Below, in pieces: positions 22,428-34,500 of a DNA stretch of 64,000 nucleotides. The position numbers and the translations under genes were made by a program. Source of the DNA: Lasiosphaeria ovina (lineage: Eukaryota > Ascomycota > Sordariomycetes > Sordariales > Lasiosphaeriaceae); the NCBI GenBank assembly GCA_033439765.1, contig JAULSN010000007.1:868001-932000 (forward strand), written 5' to 3'. The notes under the pieces were generated by a model. It did not search any database, was not told where the DNA came from, and saw only the letters and a list, made by a program, of their open reading frames with translations. Position 1 is the first letter of the stretch. Each line of letters starts with the position of its first letter.

Positions 22428-25400
22428 TTATACAGCGGCAAAACTGTCAAAGTTGCCGCTCGGCACGCGGTGCTGCCGCCCGCTGTTCTTGTTGCGCATG
22501 GTCTCGCGGCGGCGGGCCTGCTCGTCCTCGACCGACTTCCAGAACAGCTTGGTGTCGCGGACGGCACGGGCGCGCTCAATCTCCTCCTCCATGGCGCGGA
22601 TCTTGCGGACGCGCTTCTCGTTGAGCTTGCGGTAGTTGCGCGAACGCTGCAGCACGGGCGGCTCGTAGATGGCCACGCGCGTGCTGAGCCACTTGGTCGG
22701 CACCTTGAGGCCGTACAGCAGCAGCGCCAGCGAGAACTTGTCGAACGCGAGCAGCAGCGCGAGGAAGATTACCAGGATGGAAATGCCGACTGGGGTAAAT
22801 GTTGCGTTAGCTCATGTCTCCCATGCACGGCAGAGGGAAGTCGGCTTACAGATGTAGCCCAGCTCCGACGCGAACGAGGCCAGACCATTCTCATAGTCCA
22901 TGCTATTCATTCCAAAGAGACTAGCAATAAACGAGAGAGGGAGCTATGCCGTGGAATTAGCACCGCAAACAAGTCGTCAGAGACAAAGTTTACTCACAAA
23001 GATAATAGATAGGACCGAGAACAGCATAATGGATCTTCCCTGGTTGGTGATTTCGACATTGCTGGCCACCGCCTCCCACGCCGAAATGATGCCGGCATAG
23101 CGGCTCTTGGTCTCGAGCAGCTCCTCCAGCTGCAGGCACAGGCACAACAAGGGTTAGCAACCAAAGCTCAACGGTGGGGCAAAACACGAGCACAAGTCTA
23201 GAAAGACAAATTGCGTACCCTTTTGGCGCAGTACTCGGCGGCGCCGTAGAGCTTGTCGATCTGGCGGAACTGGTCGGCAAACAGATCCTCGAAGTCGTCG
23301 GCCTGCGCCAGCGTCCACGTCGCCGCCGATCTCTTCAGCATGGGGATGGTCTCGTCGTCGACGAGGGCGTCGCGCATCCTCCGCACGTCGCGCAGACGCG
23401 GCGTGTGCAGCTCGGGGCCGGCGTGGGAGAACTGCGGCAGCAGCTGCCGGGCAACGTTCACGTGGTACTGCTCGAGCACCTCCTGCTGCACCACCTTGAT
23501 CTGGCGGATGACCTTGAGGTCGCTGAGGATGTTGTCGACCTGGCGCATCAGGCCGGCTTCGGGGTTGATGTTGAGCATCTCCCGGTGTGCCTCGGCAATG
23601 CCCGCCTTGTCGGGCGACCCGTAGGCGGTCCAGATGTCCTGCGCGAGGTTGGACAGCTGCTGACGTGCGGCCAGCTCTCTCGTTGTCTGCCCACGCGGTT
23701 AGCATCATGCCGCCGGTCACGCCGCTCGCTGTCAAAAACTTACCACAAAGTTGAGCGAATCGGCAAAGATGAAGTTCATCTGCGGCTGCCGGTCAAGATA
23801 GGTGGTGCTCTCGTAAAACACGCGGCAGCACACGTCGTAGATGGTCAGGGCCAGCTCGTACGGCGTCGAGACGTCCTGGTTCCCGTTGCCCTGCAGCCGC
23901 TCGCAGACGCGCTTGTGCACGCCCGACGGGTCGTCGGAGAACCACGACCCCCACCGCTGCGGGAAGCTGGTGATTATGGTGTTCTCATCCAGCACAAACA
24001 GCCACAGCTGGTCGACCATCAGCAGCCTCGGGACGGCGGCCCTCTCCTTCTTGCAGTCGGAACACTGGCACCACTTGTTGCAGTTTGGGCGCGACGCGGG
24101 GGTCGTGACGGGGGCCGTCGCCTTGTATACAATCTGCTCGCGGTCGAGGGTCTCCGTCTCGAGCAAGAAGCTAGAGTACTTGGTGAAGGTCTGGTGCAGG
24201 CTCCGCCTCGGGTGCAAGGGCGGGTTCGCAAACAGATATTCGCGGACGAGCTCGTCGTCTTCGAACGACGCCATCAACTTAAAGATTCGCGCGGCGCAGA
24301 ACAGGACCCTCCCGACGACGCCGCGGCGACTGGCGGCGCGTGTCGTCATGGATCTGAGGTGGCTCGACGAGCTGGAGATGGCCTCGTGGGCGAGCGACGA
24401 AAGCGTCGTGCTCTGCACGTGGTGGCCGCGCAGCTCATTGTTAAAATTGTCCTGGACGCGGTCCTTGGGGGCAGAGGTGGCCGTCTGCATGTTGGCGACA
24501 CGGGTGGCGTCGAGTATCGCCTTCTGCTGTCTCTGCCATCCCTGCTCCGTGTCCCAGTGGAGAAAGGGGGCGAAGAGAGCCATAGCCGTCGTGGTGCCCG
24601 TCTTGACGATTTCGCAAGATGGCTCAAGCTGTCGGTTATGGGGTGCGATATGGGGATTGATGGCCTCGCGGCTGTGGCCGCGCCAGTTGACGCGACGCAG
24701 GATCTCTTGGGTTTTTGAGCCCCCCTTGGCCCTCTCAAAGAGCTCGTTCCTGGGCGGGCGGTCTTCGTTGTAGTGGCGAGCAATCACTTCCTCGACCCAG
24801 GCCATGTTGTTGGCGGGGATGTGAAACCAACGAATGATGCCCTCGTCACACTCCTCCATGAGCACGTTCCTGTCCTTATCCTTGGAGAGCAGATCAACCA
24901 AGGGCATGTTCTGGTGGGGGAAGGTGCCTTCGAGCTTGGAGTGCGAGTGCGGGAAGCCATCCTTGAAGAAGACGGCTCCTGCATGCAGCCCCTTGTAGTG
25001 GCTGTCCGAGTCCTTGGCCGAGTTCTTCGACTTACCGTTGGCGTGCCCGTTGGCGTTCCCGTTGGCACTGCCGTGGGTGTGAGCGCCGTGCATGTGAAGG
25101 TGGCTGTGTGCGTGGTTTTGGGCGTTGCTGCCATGGACATGACCGTTCTGGGGGCTGCCGTAGGGCTGGCCGTTCGGGACGGAGAGAGCTCCATCGAGGC
25201 TGGCGCCGGGGCCGACGGCAGCGGCGGCAGCGGCACCGGGGAGCGGGGGGCGAGTCTCCTCGGGGCCCGTGTGGCTAGAGTGGCTTCCGAGGTGTAGAAC
25301 CGACAGGGTAGCCTCGGCCAGAGATCGGTCGTGTTTGCGCGGCTGTGGCTTGGCACGGAGGTCTGAGAGGTGGTCGGCGAGGCGGCCGGTCCAGAACTCG

Positions 25401-25600
25401 CCGTCGGGACGGGCCTCGATGTGGAAGCGGACGTCTTCGACGCGGGAGAGCAGGTGGTCGATCTGGCCGCGGACCTCGGCGGGGGCGTTCTCGAGGTACT
25501 TTTGGCGTGCGCCGAACTTGACGCAGCGGCTGAAGTGCACCAGGTTGTCGTGCGGGGCCGAGAGGCACTCGGACGTGGTCAGTTTGTCGGCGGCCGACAT
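22428..25600 (-). CDS. CorA-type Mg2+ transporter-like protein
   Basis: Five exons: 25600-23744, 23686-23219, 23129-22998, 22943-22850 and 22789-22428, giving 970 aa. All four introns have GT-AG ends and keep the frame. The large N-terminal cytosolic part (about 800 residues) ends in helical sequence (LEELLETKSRYAGIISAW, VASNVEITNQGRS), followed by TM1 (MLFSVLSIIFLPLSFIASLF), the diagnostic GMN triplet at about residues 830-832, and TM2 (GISILVIFLALLLAF). This is the CorA C-terminal layout (PF01544). A His/Gly/Asn-rich stretch (HSHLHMHGAHTHG, about residues 165-195) lies in the N-terminal part. In fungi this large CorA-like subgroup is uncharacterised; transport of Mg2+ or another divalent ion across plasma or organelle membrane is inferred from the GMN motif. 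The acidic residue usually following GMN is replaced (GMNSMD). Neighbours give no further clue. Confidence 0.9.
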
Positions 25601-27246
25601 ATTTGGCGATGCAGCGCTGTTCGGTCGGTGTTTTCTGTCCAGACACGCTCGACTACCGCACCATTGTGCTGTCTTTCGGTCTCGTTCGGTTTATCCTTCC
25701 GAGTCCAGGTTCTTTGGAATGGCCCCCGGCCTTGTGCTAGGCGGGCTAACAGCAGTCTTAAGGCGGTTGAAGTGCCGCTGACCACTGCTGGGCCTCATGC
25801 TAAGCCTTGCTGGGCCTCTCTCACCGTCGACGATATGACATCTTTTTGGGGGGGGGGGCCTTGGCTTTGCCGCAGCAGCCATCGCCGGTCCGAGGTCATA
25901 GGGCGCCATCGCATCGATCGGACGAGCAACAAGTTTTCTGCCTCCAGGCTTCGTGTCTTGCCCTGCCGAAGATGGACGTCCTGTTTACAATACCTCGAGG
26001 TAGGTATGTGAGGAGTTTTGTAAGGAGTTGTTCCGTACGTATTGTCCAATACATATCAAGGTGCATTTCCATCCTGGGTTGGACGGTTGGGCCCTATAGG
26101 TAATGTCATTGCCGGCGTTGGTTGCGCTGCGGGCGCTGCATGCGCTGCTCCGCGCTGGGCTGCATCTGCACTGGCTCGCTGTGGCGCGCAACTGTGCGGG
26201 TTGCATCTATTCCCGTTGGTAATCGGCCGTGTTTGAGCGCGCCGCCAACAGGTCGATTGACAGATCCCATGGCCACTTGCCATTGGCCTTGTCCTGCCTG
26301 TGCCCTTTTTTGGGTGGCTCCGGCGCTGTCGCAGGTTTTCTGGGATCGGGCCCCCTGACTACTGTGTTGGGCGGGGAAGGCGCTGCCATCCGACAGCCAG
26401 CCTTAAACCTCAGGCACAAAGTGCGTACTTATGTAATACAGTGAGCTGTGTTCAGCACCAACCGACCCGTAAATTAATTGCCTGCGAAACTCCCGTCCCC
26501 GGTCCCGTCTTCTCGTCAAAGTTTCCATGTGCCACCCGCTTCACAGTAATTAATTGCCTACCCTACCTGTATGTGCCGTTCACCGTCGCTTCCCTTTGCA
26601 ATCTTGGCAAGACTTGGCTTCGGCCCATGATTTGCATGCACGCCGGGACCAGCCGATAGGCTCGCCTTAACCTGCCTGGAAACAGCCGAGAACGTCGTGT
26701 GCACTTTGTCCTACGCCATCACCAAAACCACCTCTCCGTTTTACGCCCCTTTCTCCCCTTTTCTCTGATTTGTTGGGGCTTGCCGTGGGTTTTAGAGGGG
26801 TTAATGAGTAGACAATTCAGATAATACCCCCTAGACTTGTTTGACTTCCTTAAGCCTATAAACGAAGTATTCGAGGTATTAGTATTTCGCCAACAACTTC
26901 AGCCCGAAGTCTAGAACACCAATTGTTTCTGGGACTCGGACAGGTAAATGGGCCGCTCTGCATTTGCTTGTTTGACAGCATCCGAGTGAGAACTTGTTGA
27001 AGCCGGGCAATGCCAGCACAGTGTTATTCACAGCTGTCGAACAGCAGCGACCTGGCGATCACTGGCAGAACTAGAACTTCCAGCCCAGAATCCCCACAGA
27101 GACAGACAGGTATATAAATCCATTTATCCCAAGTTCTATAAATATCCAATGAGATTGAACAAAACAAAACAAAATATTGGGGTCATATGACAGCATGTAT
27201 GAATACATATGTACAAACACTTCGAAGCGGCATTTCGACCCAAAGT
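25601..27246. other. Intergenic region, 1.6 kb
   Basis: Holds the CorA-like promoter at its left end and the 3' UTR of the transporter gene at its right. AT-rich at about 26.8-27.2 kb. No supportable gene; the open frames are short and lack domains. Confidence 0.45.
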
Positions 27247-28700
27247 CTAGCCCTTCGAAGGAGTGGCAGCAGCCGCCCTAGAAGCTGCGGAGGCGCCCTT
27301 AGACCTCAGCTCGACCAGACTGTACCAAGCGGCGCCAGACAGAGCAATCATCATGCCGAGGCCGTTAAGGAAGCCGACTTGGACGTTGAAGAGGGCTATT
27401 CCGAGCACCACCGTCAAGCACTGCTTAATATTGCCGCAGACCGTCATGGTGAGGGCGCCCGCAACCTTGTTGGTGGAGAAGGAGCTCACGTTGAGCAAGA
27501 AGGCGAGCAGGCCGTTGCCGGCCAGCGCGAGCATCATCATCCGCGACGGGCCATCAGGGTTCGCAGCACGGAACCTGGCGAACTCGCCGCTCAGGGTCGC
27601 GCAGATAACCGCCTGGATGAAGGCCAGTGGGGACATGCGCAGGAGCGTCTCAAGTGGGGACAGCGCGAGCGCCCCGGTCATGATACGGTTTGTTGCAACC
27701 GTCTGCCCCATAGTTATCCTGTCAGTCTGAAGCACAGAGATAGGGGCGACGGAAATAAGGGCACGGAGAGAAGCATGGAGGCAGAGAAGCAACGAAAGAA
27801 ACGTACCTTGACCACTGCAAGAAGAACGCCGAGGAACGTGAGGAAAAACCCGGCCGTGGTAAAGTAGTAGTCGCCATACGTGGCGAGGCCGACCCCGAGG
27901 ACGACGGGAATAAGAGACAGGTATGTCTCGGTAGAGTAGGTGCGCTTATAGCGGACGCGGTAAACGATGACAGCGAAGACCGGGCAGGTCGAGCGCATAA
28001 TCTGGTGGAAAGGTATGGACACCAGTGCTCTAAAAAGCGTCTTCGGTTAGTTGACCCAACCTCAAATGAGACATCTCAGATGACGAAACTCGGACGATGA
28101 TATCACGTCATCTCAAATGGCGGTTAGTGAGTGAGGCGGCGCATGTTTACTCACAGAGACACGTTTGATGTGGCGATGTTGACGGTGAACAGAATAGAGA
28201 ACAAGGCGAGGACCGTGCTTTGCTGAAACGAGAGTTTGGTGAGAGAGAAATGCCCTCTCAGCAACAGGATATAGCATCCGATTGAGGCCGAGCCGGCGTG
28301 TAGGGCTGTGAGAAGCCATGGATATCCGAACTGCACTCGGTGTTAGATACTTGCTCAACTTCGACGGCGGCTCAGGACATCACCGTCCCAGAGGACGCGG
28401 CAGGGCACGCCCGGGATGCCGTGCCCCAACCGACGAAGGCATGTGCAACCGTGGTGCGAGGAAGGACTCAGGACTCGAGAAAAAACCCACCTTGCCCAAA
28501 ATCTTCTTGTTGTATATGGTAAGCGAGATGTTGCACAAGAAGTAGACAGCCAGATACGACAACTTGGTCCAGCCAGAAGTGCGGTACTCGGAGTCGAGCT
28601 GCGACGTCCTAGTCGGAGACAAGCCGATGTGTTGATGATGCGACGGGCGTTGAGCCTCGACGTCGCCGTGCTTTTCCTTCATTATCCCCGGGGGAGCCAT
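27247..28700 (-). CDS. Triose-phosphate/nucleotide-sugar-type transporter (TPT, DMT superfamily)
   Basis: Four exons: 28700-28491, 28330-28155, 28029-27807 and 27702-27247, giving 354 aa. Splice joins reproduce family motifs: LTIYNKKILGK | FGYPWLLTALHAG, SNVSL | ALVSIPFHQIMRSTCPVF, and LLAVVK | TVATNRIMTG. TPT-family (PF03151) signatures include NISLTIYNK(K) in TM1, FPYPW-like FGYPWLLT, the VSIPFHQ.MRS.CPVF helix, and TNRIMTG.L.LSPLE. About ten hydrophobic helices are present. The C-terminus is Ala/Ser/Lys-rich. It most probably sits in the Golgi or ER membrane as a sugar-phosphate or nucleotide-sugar antiporter; the substrate cannot be told from sequence. The next gene on the same strand is a Golgi-type GT34 glycosyltransferase, a suggestive but unproven association. 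Confidence 0.92.
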
Positions 28701-29969
28701 GATAGTTCGGGCGGTGTTTGTGTCTGGCGAAGCCGACGTGTCGTCGATCTCGTCCCAGTTTCAACGCTCTCACCGCTAGGTCGTTAGGCGCCGACCGACG
28801 CTGGCTAGTAGCTACCGCACCAGCAAAGGGGCAGGCAGGCTGGCCACTGTCATCACAGAGCCCGGATATCCAAAAAACGACTTGGAGAGGGATTTGGCGG
28901 GATACGGAGAACAGATATGGATACGAGGCCCCCAAGAAACGAGTGAGGGGAAGGGCGCGCAAAAAGGTCAAACGAGGAAATGCATCTGATCCGATTCTGC
29001 TGCTTTCCAATTCCCACCGTTCTCTGCTTCTCCCTAGGTGAGGCTAGTGTTTCCGCAAACTAATTAGTACGCGTCTACCCCGCCATTCGAGACCGTAGCG
29101 GCGGGTTCGGATCCAGATGGATGGGGGGTGTTTGCTCCAGTCGGGAAACGGCCTTGGTAATGCAAGGGCAAAGTCGTGGCTGAAAGGAGAGATGGATGCG
29201 ATCGCCAAACAATCAGGACAACTAATAAAAGAATGGGGGGGGGGGGGAAAGGTGTGGAAAGCTTCACCCCAAAAAGTGAGTCGTAGCACTGCAGCAGCAT
29301 GTTTTCAGCTCTCCCAACTAGCATTATTAGTAGCACCTTGGCGAAAGGAGCGTCGAAATCCCGGGAACGACGGCAGCCACAGGAGCAGGGGGGAATGGGG
29401 GAAGGGGCGCCTGGGGGGCGGCTGTAAATTGAGATTGGATGCATGCGCAGGATCCGCACACAGCACAGCAGCCAGGTTTGCTCCGTCATCTACGGGATGG
29501 CCTCCTTTTTTTAGTGGGGCACCTCGCTGCGTATCGCCAATAATTCCCCAGGGAGTCTTGGGGGGAGTGAAAGAGCTGAGTGTCCCTCTTTGGTGGAACC
29601 GTCGCAGTGTCACACCTCTATCCAACAGCCCCCCGTGCGTATGGAGCATCCACGGAGTTTCCATGGACGTAGAGTGTCAGATCTGGTTGAGCGAACGGGA
29701 CAGAAATAGCAGTGCACTTGCAATGCGGTCGCAGTGATTGTCAGACTACCATCCAATGCCTCTTCCCGGGTCGATCAATTTAACGCGAAATAGATTTAGT
29801 GTATGTACAGACAAGAGAGAAAGGCCAATGTGGGCAATTAATGGAGCGTCCAAATATTTTCCTGGCCAGTACGATTGGCGATCAGATAAGACAAAATGGC
29901 AAAACAAAACGCCTGCATCTATGATTCCAGGATACATACATATACAAAAGAGGCACCTATTATATCAGT
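28701..29969. other. Intergenic region, 1.3 kb
   Basis: Contains the promoter of the TPT transporter and the 3' flank of the GT34 gene, plus a 13-G homopolymer at 29235-29247. No supportable gene. Confidence 0.45.
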
Positions 29970-31559
29970 TTAAAGATTGTTTCCGCCGTCCTTGTAGCCC
30001 GTTGTTGCTGCCGCCGCTGTCGGCAACGAGACGTTCGGTGCTTGCCCAAGCGCCACTGACGTTGTGGTTGGCGTCGGTGCTTGGCCGCCCTTGTCAAGCT
30101 TTGTTGTGTCCACGAGCAGCACCTCGCCGGCCGAGTGTTTGGGTTTGTCGTCTGTCGCTAAAATTTTATCTTCGGCCTTTTGCTTACGTTGTTGTTCTCG
30201 AAGCTCCTGTTGCTGTAGCTCTTTTTGCTGCTTGTCCTTCTCCTGTGCCGCCTTGTCAAGCTTCTCTTTTTCTTTCCGTGCCTTGTCATCCTTGTCCTTC
30301 TGTTCCTTTGCTTCCTTGTCTTTCCTAGCCTTCTCCTTCTCTAGCTTCTCCTTTTCCTTTTTCTCCTTCTCCTTCTTCGTCTCCTCGTCGGCAGACTTCG
30401 TCCTGAGCGCCGCCATCTCGTCGTCCGTCTTGACCCAAAAGTCGCGGATGGTGTCGCTCATCGCGACCCAGGTGGTGGCATTATTCCATTCGGGAAGCCC
30501 GGCTTCGGCCCTGTCAAGCCAGGGAGTCATCCAGCTGTCTCTCACGTTGGAAGACCCGGCAAAGTGCACCGCCAGGTCGCCTTGCATGATCTTCCAGGCG
30601 TTGAGCTTGCCGCCGTGGCCGTCGTCGAACACGTTTTCGGTGCCATCATCGAATTGTTCTTTGGTCATGTTCTTGCCAAACAACCAAGTGCCGTTTTTGT
30701 AGAAGGCGTTGTTGACGGGCAACGCATTGAACCATCGCATGGGTACCTGAACCCAGTGGTCCTTGCTCTTCATCGGTGTTGCGGCAAGTGGAGAGGCCTT
30801 ATCCTCCAGGATGTACTGGATGGCGCTCTGGTCACGGAATTTATTTTTGGCAAGTTTGGCGGGTTCGTATATCGGGTATGCTAGGACGGCCGACATGAAC
30901 GACACGGACCAGGGGCTGACGCGCAGAGCAAAGACGCCCGAGTTGAGTCCGTCCCAGTTTGACGCGATAAGGAGGTCGACATTCTCGATGCCGTTTAGAT
31001 CGCCTGGCGGCAGGAAGGCGTGGAGCGGAGTTTGGAAGTTCATGATGGCGGTATCGGCATCGAACCAACTGCAGGGGAAGAGGTTAGCCTCGTTGGCGCA
31101 ACATAGAAGCAAGCGCAGGAAACCGTACAAGACCCATTTCAGTCTCTCCTCTTCAGGCTTCTCAAGCTCGGCAACCAGAATGGACATGATATAGGCAGGC
31201 TTTGTCCAGGCGCCCTTGGGACGGTGCAAACGGTCATTCTCGATAAGGCTGCTGACGGCCTCGTTGTAGGCAATGTGGTGCACATAGCCGTGAATATTGT
31301 TGTGTCGCTCGTGTGTCAGCATGGCGCGGTGTATGACGTCCGAGTTGAGCGAGTTTGCAGCCACGGTAATTTTGCCAATGGACGACCGCCGCGATTTGGA
31401 AGTGGTGCCCTTCAGAGGCTTCCAAGGACCGCCGGGAAAGGAGTCGTCGGCGATGCGAGCGGCGGAAAAGTTGGCGAGCCCATACCAGAGTATGAAAAGC
31501 ACGGCCAGCACCAAGGCAACTCTAGCCGGCCGCTGGCGATGGAACATTATGGCGGTCAT
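29970..31559 (-). CDS. GMA12/MNN10-family glycosyltransferase (GT34)
   Basis: Predicted 509 aa type II Golgi membrane protein. Exon 1 is 31559-31129 and exon 2 is 31068-29970. The 60 nt intron 31128-31069 has a length divisible by three and no stop, so it reads through; removing it joins LKWVF to WFDADTAIMN, restoring the GT34 metal-binding DxD (DAD, about residues 147-149). A short cytosolic tail and one signal anchor (VALVLAVLFILWYGLANF) come first, then the catalytic domain with HERHNNIHGY, GAWTKP, SNWDGLNSGVFALR, KFRDQSAIQYI and VPMRWFNALP. The family transfers galactose or mannose in N- and O-glycan outer-chain synthesis. The C-terminal about 130 residues are a highly charged Lys/Glu coiled-coil-like tail (about residues 385-460) followed by a Thr/Ala-rich end, unusual for a luminal domain. 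Start: the upstream frame lacks ATG before 31559; 31547 is an alternative. Confidence 0.93.
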   Translation of the reverse strand: MTAIMFHRQRPARVALVLAVLFILWYGLANFSAARIADDSFPGGPWKPLKGTTSKSRRSSIGKITVAANSLNSDVIHRAMLTHERHNNIHGYVHHIAYNEAVSSLIENDRLHRPKGAWTKPAYIMSILVAELEKPEEERLKWVLYGFLRLLLCCANEANLFPCSWFDADTAIMNFQTPLHAFLPPGDLNGIENVDLLIASNWDGLNSGVFALRVSPWSVSFMSAVLAYPIYEPAKLAKNKFRDQSAIQYILEDKASPLAATPMKSKDHWVQVPMRWFNALPVNNAFYKNGTWLFGKNMTKEQFDDGTENVFDDGHGGKLNAWKIMQGDLAVHFAGSSNVRDSWMTPWLDRAEAGLPEWNNATTWVAMSDTIRDFWVKTDDEMAALRTKSADEETKKEKEKKEKEKLEKEKARKDKEAKEQKDKDDKARKEKEKLDKAAQEKDKQQKELQQQELREQQRKQKAEDKILATDDKPKHSAGEVLLVDTTKLDKGGQAPTPTTTSVALGQAPNVSLPTAAAATTGYKDGGNNL

Positions 31560-34500
31560 AACGGAAGCACGTCGCACGCAACTCGGATCATAGCGTCGCA
31601 AGAGCAGGTCGGAGCCTCAAAAGGGCATGCGAAGAACAAGGCTCGATGGGAAAAGAACGGCGGTTGGCGGCGGGAGAGGTGGGGGGGAGGAAATCCCATG
31701 GCAGGGCGTTGATGGCCGCGTGCACCTTGTCAACCAGAATTTGTCTGTCGTGGGTCTTGGCGGGAGATCGCATGCGCGAATCCCGTTCAAGCCTATCCTG
31801 GCCTGTTCTCTTCAGCGGCGTGGGCCACTCCCAATCCCATCCAATCGCTCCTTGGGCCTTTTCGTGTTCCCGCACCACTTGGCCCCATCGCCAACCATTT
31901 AGGGGCCCCCTTCCCCCCCCCCCCCCGCCTGTGGAACAGGCCTGTAATTGGGTGCATCGCGACACGTCGATGGAGCTCCCCTATCAGTCAAGGATGTGCC
32001 GTGGTGCCGCATTGCCGTCCGACCCGATTCATCGCTGGAGCTGAAAAGGAACCCCCTGCGTCTTATCTTACGCAACAACAGGCATCCGCCCGGATGAGGA
32101 GAATGACGTTGAAGTCTGGCGGCTGGGTCCCAAGAGGCTGAATTTAAGTTATTGCTTCCGTGGGTAAATACGCTGAGAGTCGGGAACCTGGAAGTCGGGA
32201 CGGGCAGGGCACTCCTGGGTGTGGACTGTGGAGGCTCAATGCCTCGACTTTCCAGGTTGGCGGCTTTCAAGTTTCTTGGCCAGCCCGAACGGCCAACCGG
32301 GAACTTCCAGGCTGTTGGTCGCGTGCCCGTGTCAGGGGTGGAGACTGGATAATCCGGTGTAATTCCCGATCACCCCAATTCCTGAATCCTGAATCCGTAC
32401 TGTATCACTCTCTAGTCCAGACTTCCAGGGAGCAGCCTTATGACAGATTATCGCCTGTGCGACTCGAGTAAAAGCGAGCCTCTTGTAAGTAATAATTTTG
32501 CTCGAGCTTCATGCACACTGCCAGAGTTTTTCGGCAACAAAATCTTTATCTGCACTCGGCGAATTACCGGCCGTTCTCTTGTCCCATATCGGCGGGAGGA
32601 AATTATGGTGCAGGGTTAGGGTTCAGATAAAATTTTGAAAGTTGAAAAGGGGCGCTGACTGACGCGCGTCCTAATCTCCAGGGTTACTTATCCCGAATAA
32701 GACAGCAATGCGACCACACCAGAGTTTGAAGACGGACGACTAACTTTGCATCTCTTGGCTCACCTGATCGTATCAGCGAAGATATCTGGCCGTAGATAAA
32801 CAAACAGTCAAGTCCGAAAAATCTCTGAATTCGGATATGAGACGGGCTTGGGATACATTTAAATCATCCAAACAGTAATTATGAGCTTATTCTTCGCCAC
32901 TACCCAAACAGCTCTTGATTGTATGTGGTTGCCCAATATGTAACCCACCTACAGATAGTTCCAAACACAACCTAGCTTTGATTCGGACACTTTGGTTTGT
33001 GTCATGGGCAAATTTCATTTCTTTTATAGCTGTTAATGATTGTCGGGATTGCACTTGAATTATTAATGTTGCAGAAGGAGCTGCAACGGGTTGCATCCCA
33101 CTCCATGAGCCATTAATTACCTGTCTGGAGTCTTGGTCCGTGTAAAGACATCACTACACGCATCCTGTTATAATATTGAGACGAGCCCTTATTGGTCAAA
33201 CGAGAAAGGGTATTCTCAAGGTAAGTAACTAGGTCAAATAGGCTTGCATCTGTATATAACCTGGTCATCGATCACTTTTTTCTGCTTTGGGGTCATTACA
33301 ATATAGGCTTAACCAGAAGAGTCTGTGTCACCCATGACGGTGGTAACGGAGTTGCCATTTTTAGGGACAATGACTAGGTGATAGTCTTTGCACAGAAGAG
33401 GTTTGTTGAGCTTTGTAAATCCCCAAACATTGATTGTCATATCCGTGCTCATACATGAGACACAGCAACTGCACTGAAAAGCAGCGGTACCGTTTGTAGC
33501 TTACCTAGATGCCGATTATTTCTCTTACCTCGTCCAGGGGGGATCTAATGACAACCACCCAAAATTTACCGTGCAGATAGAAACATGGTTGAGCAGGTAT
33601 TACGTCAAAGTGGAAGATATTTAACCCCCTGCACAAAAATGGTTTACACCTTCTCAAGAGGGATCATGGTATGTCTTGGAAATTCTTCGACGTTCGGTGT
33701 TAAGGTACAGAAAGAATAAAGCCAATGAAAAATAGCAGCAGCGGTCAGCCTTGTGAAATAGAATCCACCAATAAAGATTTTTTTTTTTCTGTTTGTCACT
33801 TCTTCTGGATCCGAATTCCACAAACTTGATTAGGAAGGTGCCCGAGAAATACTAATTACGAGGGAACGCGAGTGCATCTGGAAATTCCATCAATCCATCT
33901 GTTTCACAACCAGCTCTTAGCTGTTGCACCAATTCTGCACAACGCGTCGGTTTGCTTTGCGTGATATGTCTGTTAATAGTGGCCATGGCTAGAAATGGTT
34001 CGTAGGTAGGCAAGTAATCACAATGTTCTGGCCAAGACTGCCGGGTCTATCTGCCATGCCTCAACCAGTTTGCTGGACGGGGAGTGACGAGGCGCACCAT
34101 AGTCTTGGCCGTTGAAATGCGCTTCAAGACCTTGAATACTGGGCAATCGTTACTTACACTGGGGAAATGTATGCCTTCCATGTCATTCGTATATTTTTGT
34201 TTGTCGGCTTCGGGGTGTGCGAAACAGCCCTATGCGTTTTCCGAGAGTTGCCCTCAGCAATTGCCATTGTTGTCAATGGTCCTGAGCTGCTGCTGCTTTA
34301 ACCTGAGTCTTGGTGAGCCTGGTGTGTGTGCCTGCGGCATAGGCCAGGAGCCTCGTTTTTGGCCACCCCGGCTAAAATTGCCACTTACCAAAAAATGGAA
34401 GCAAGCCTGCAGGGGTATCTTCTCAACTCACTCCACACTCATCCGGTATAGAGGCTTGTGATTCTAATCCATCTACCGCTAGTGGGATATATATATATAT

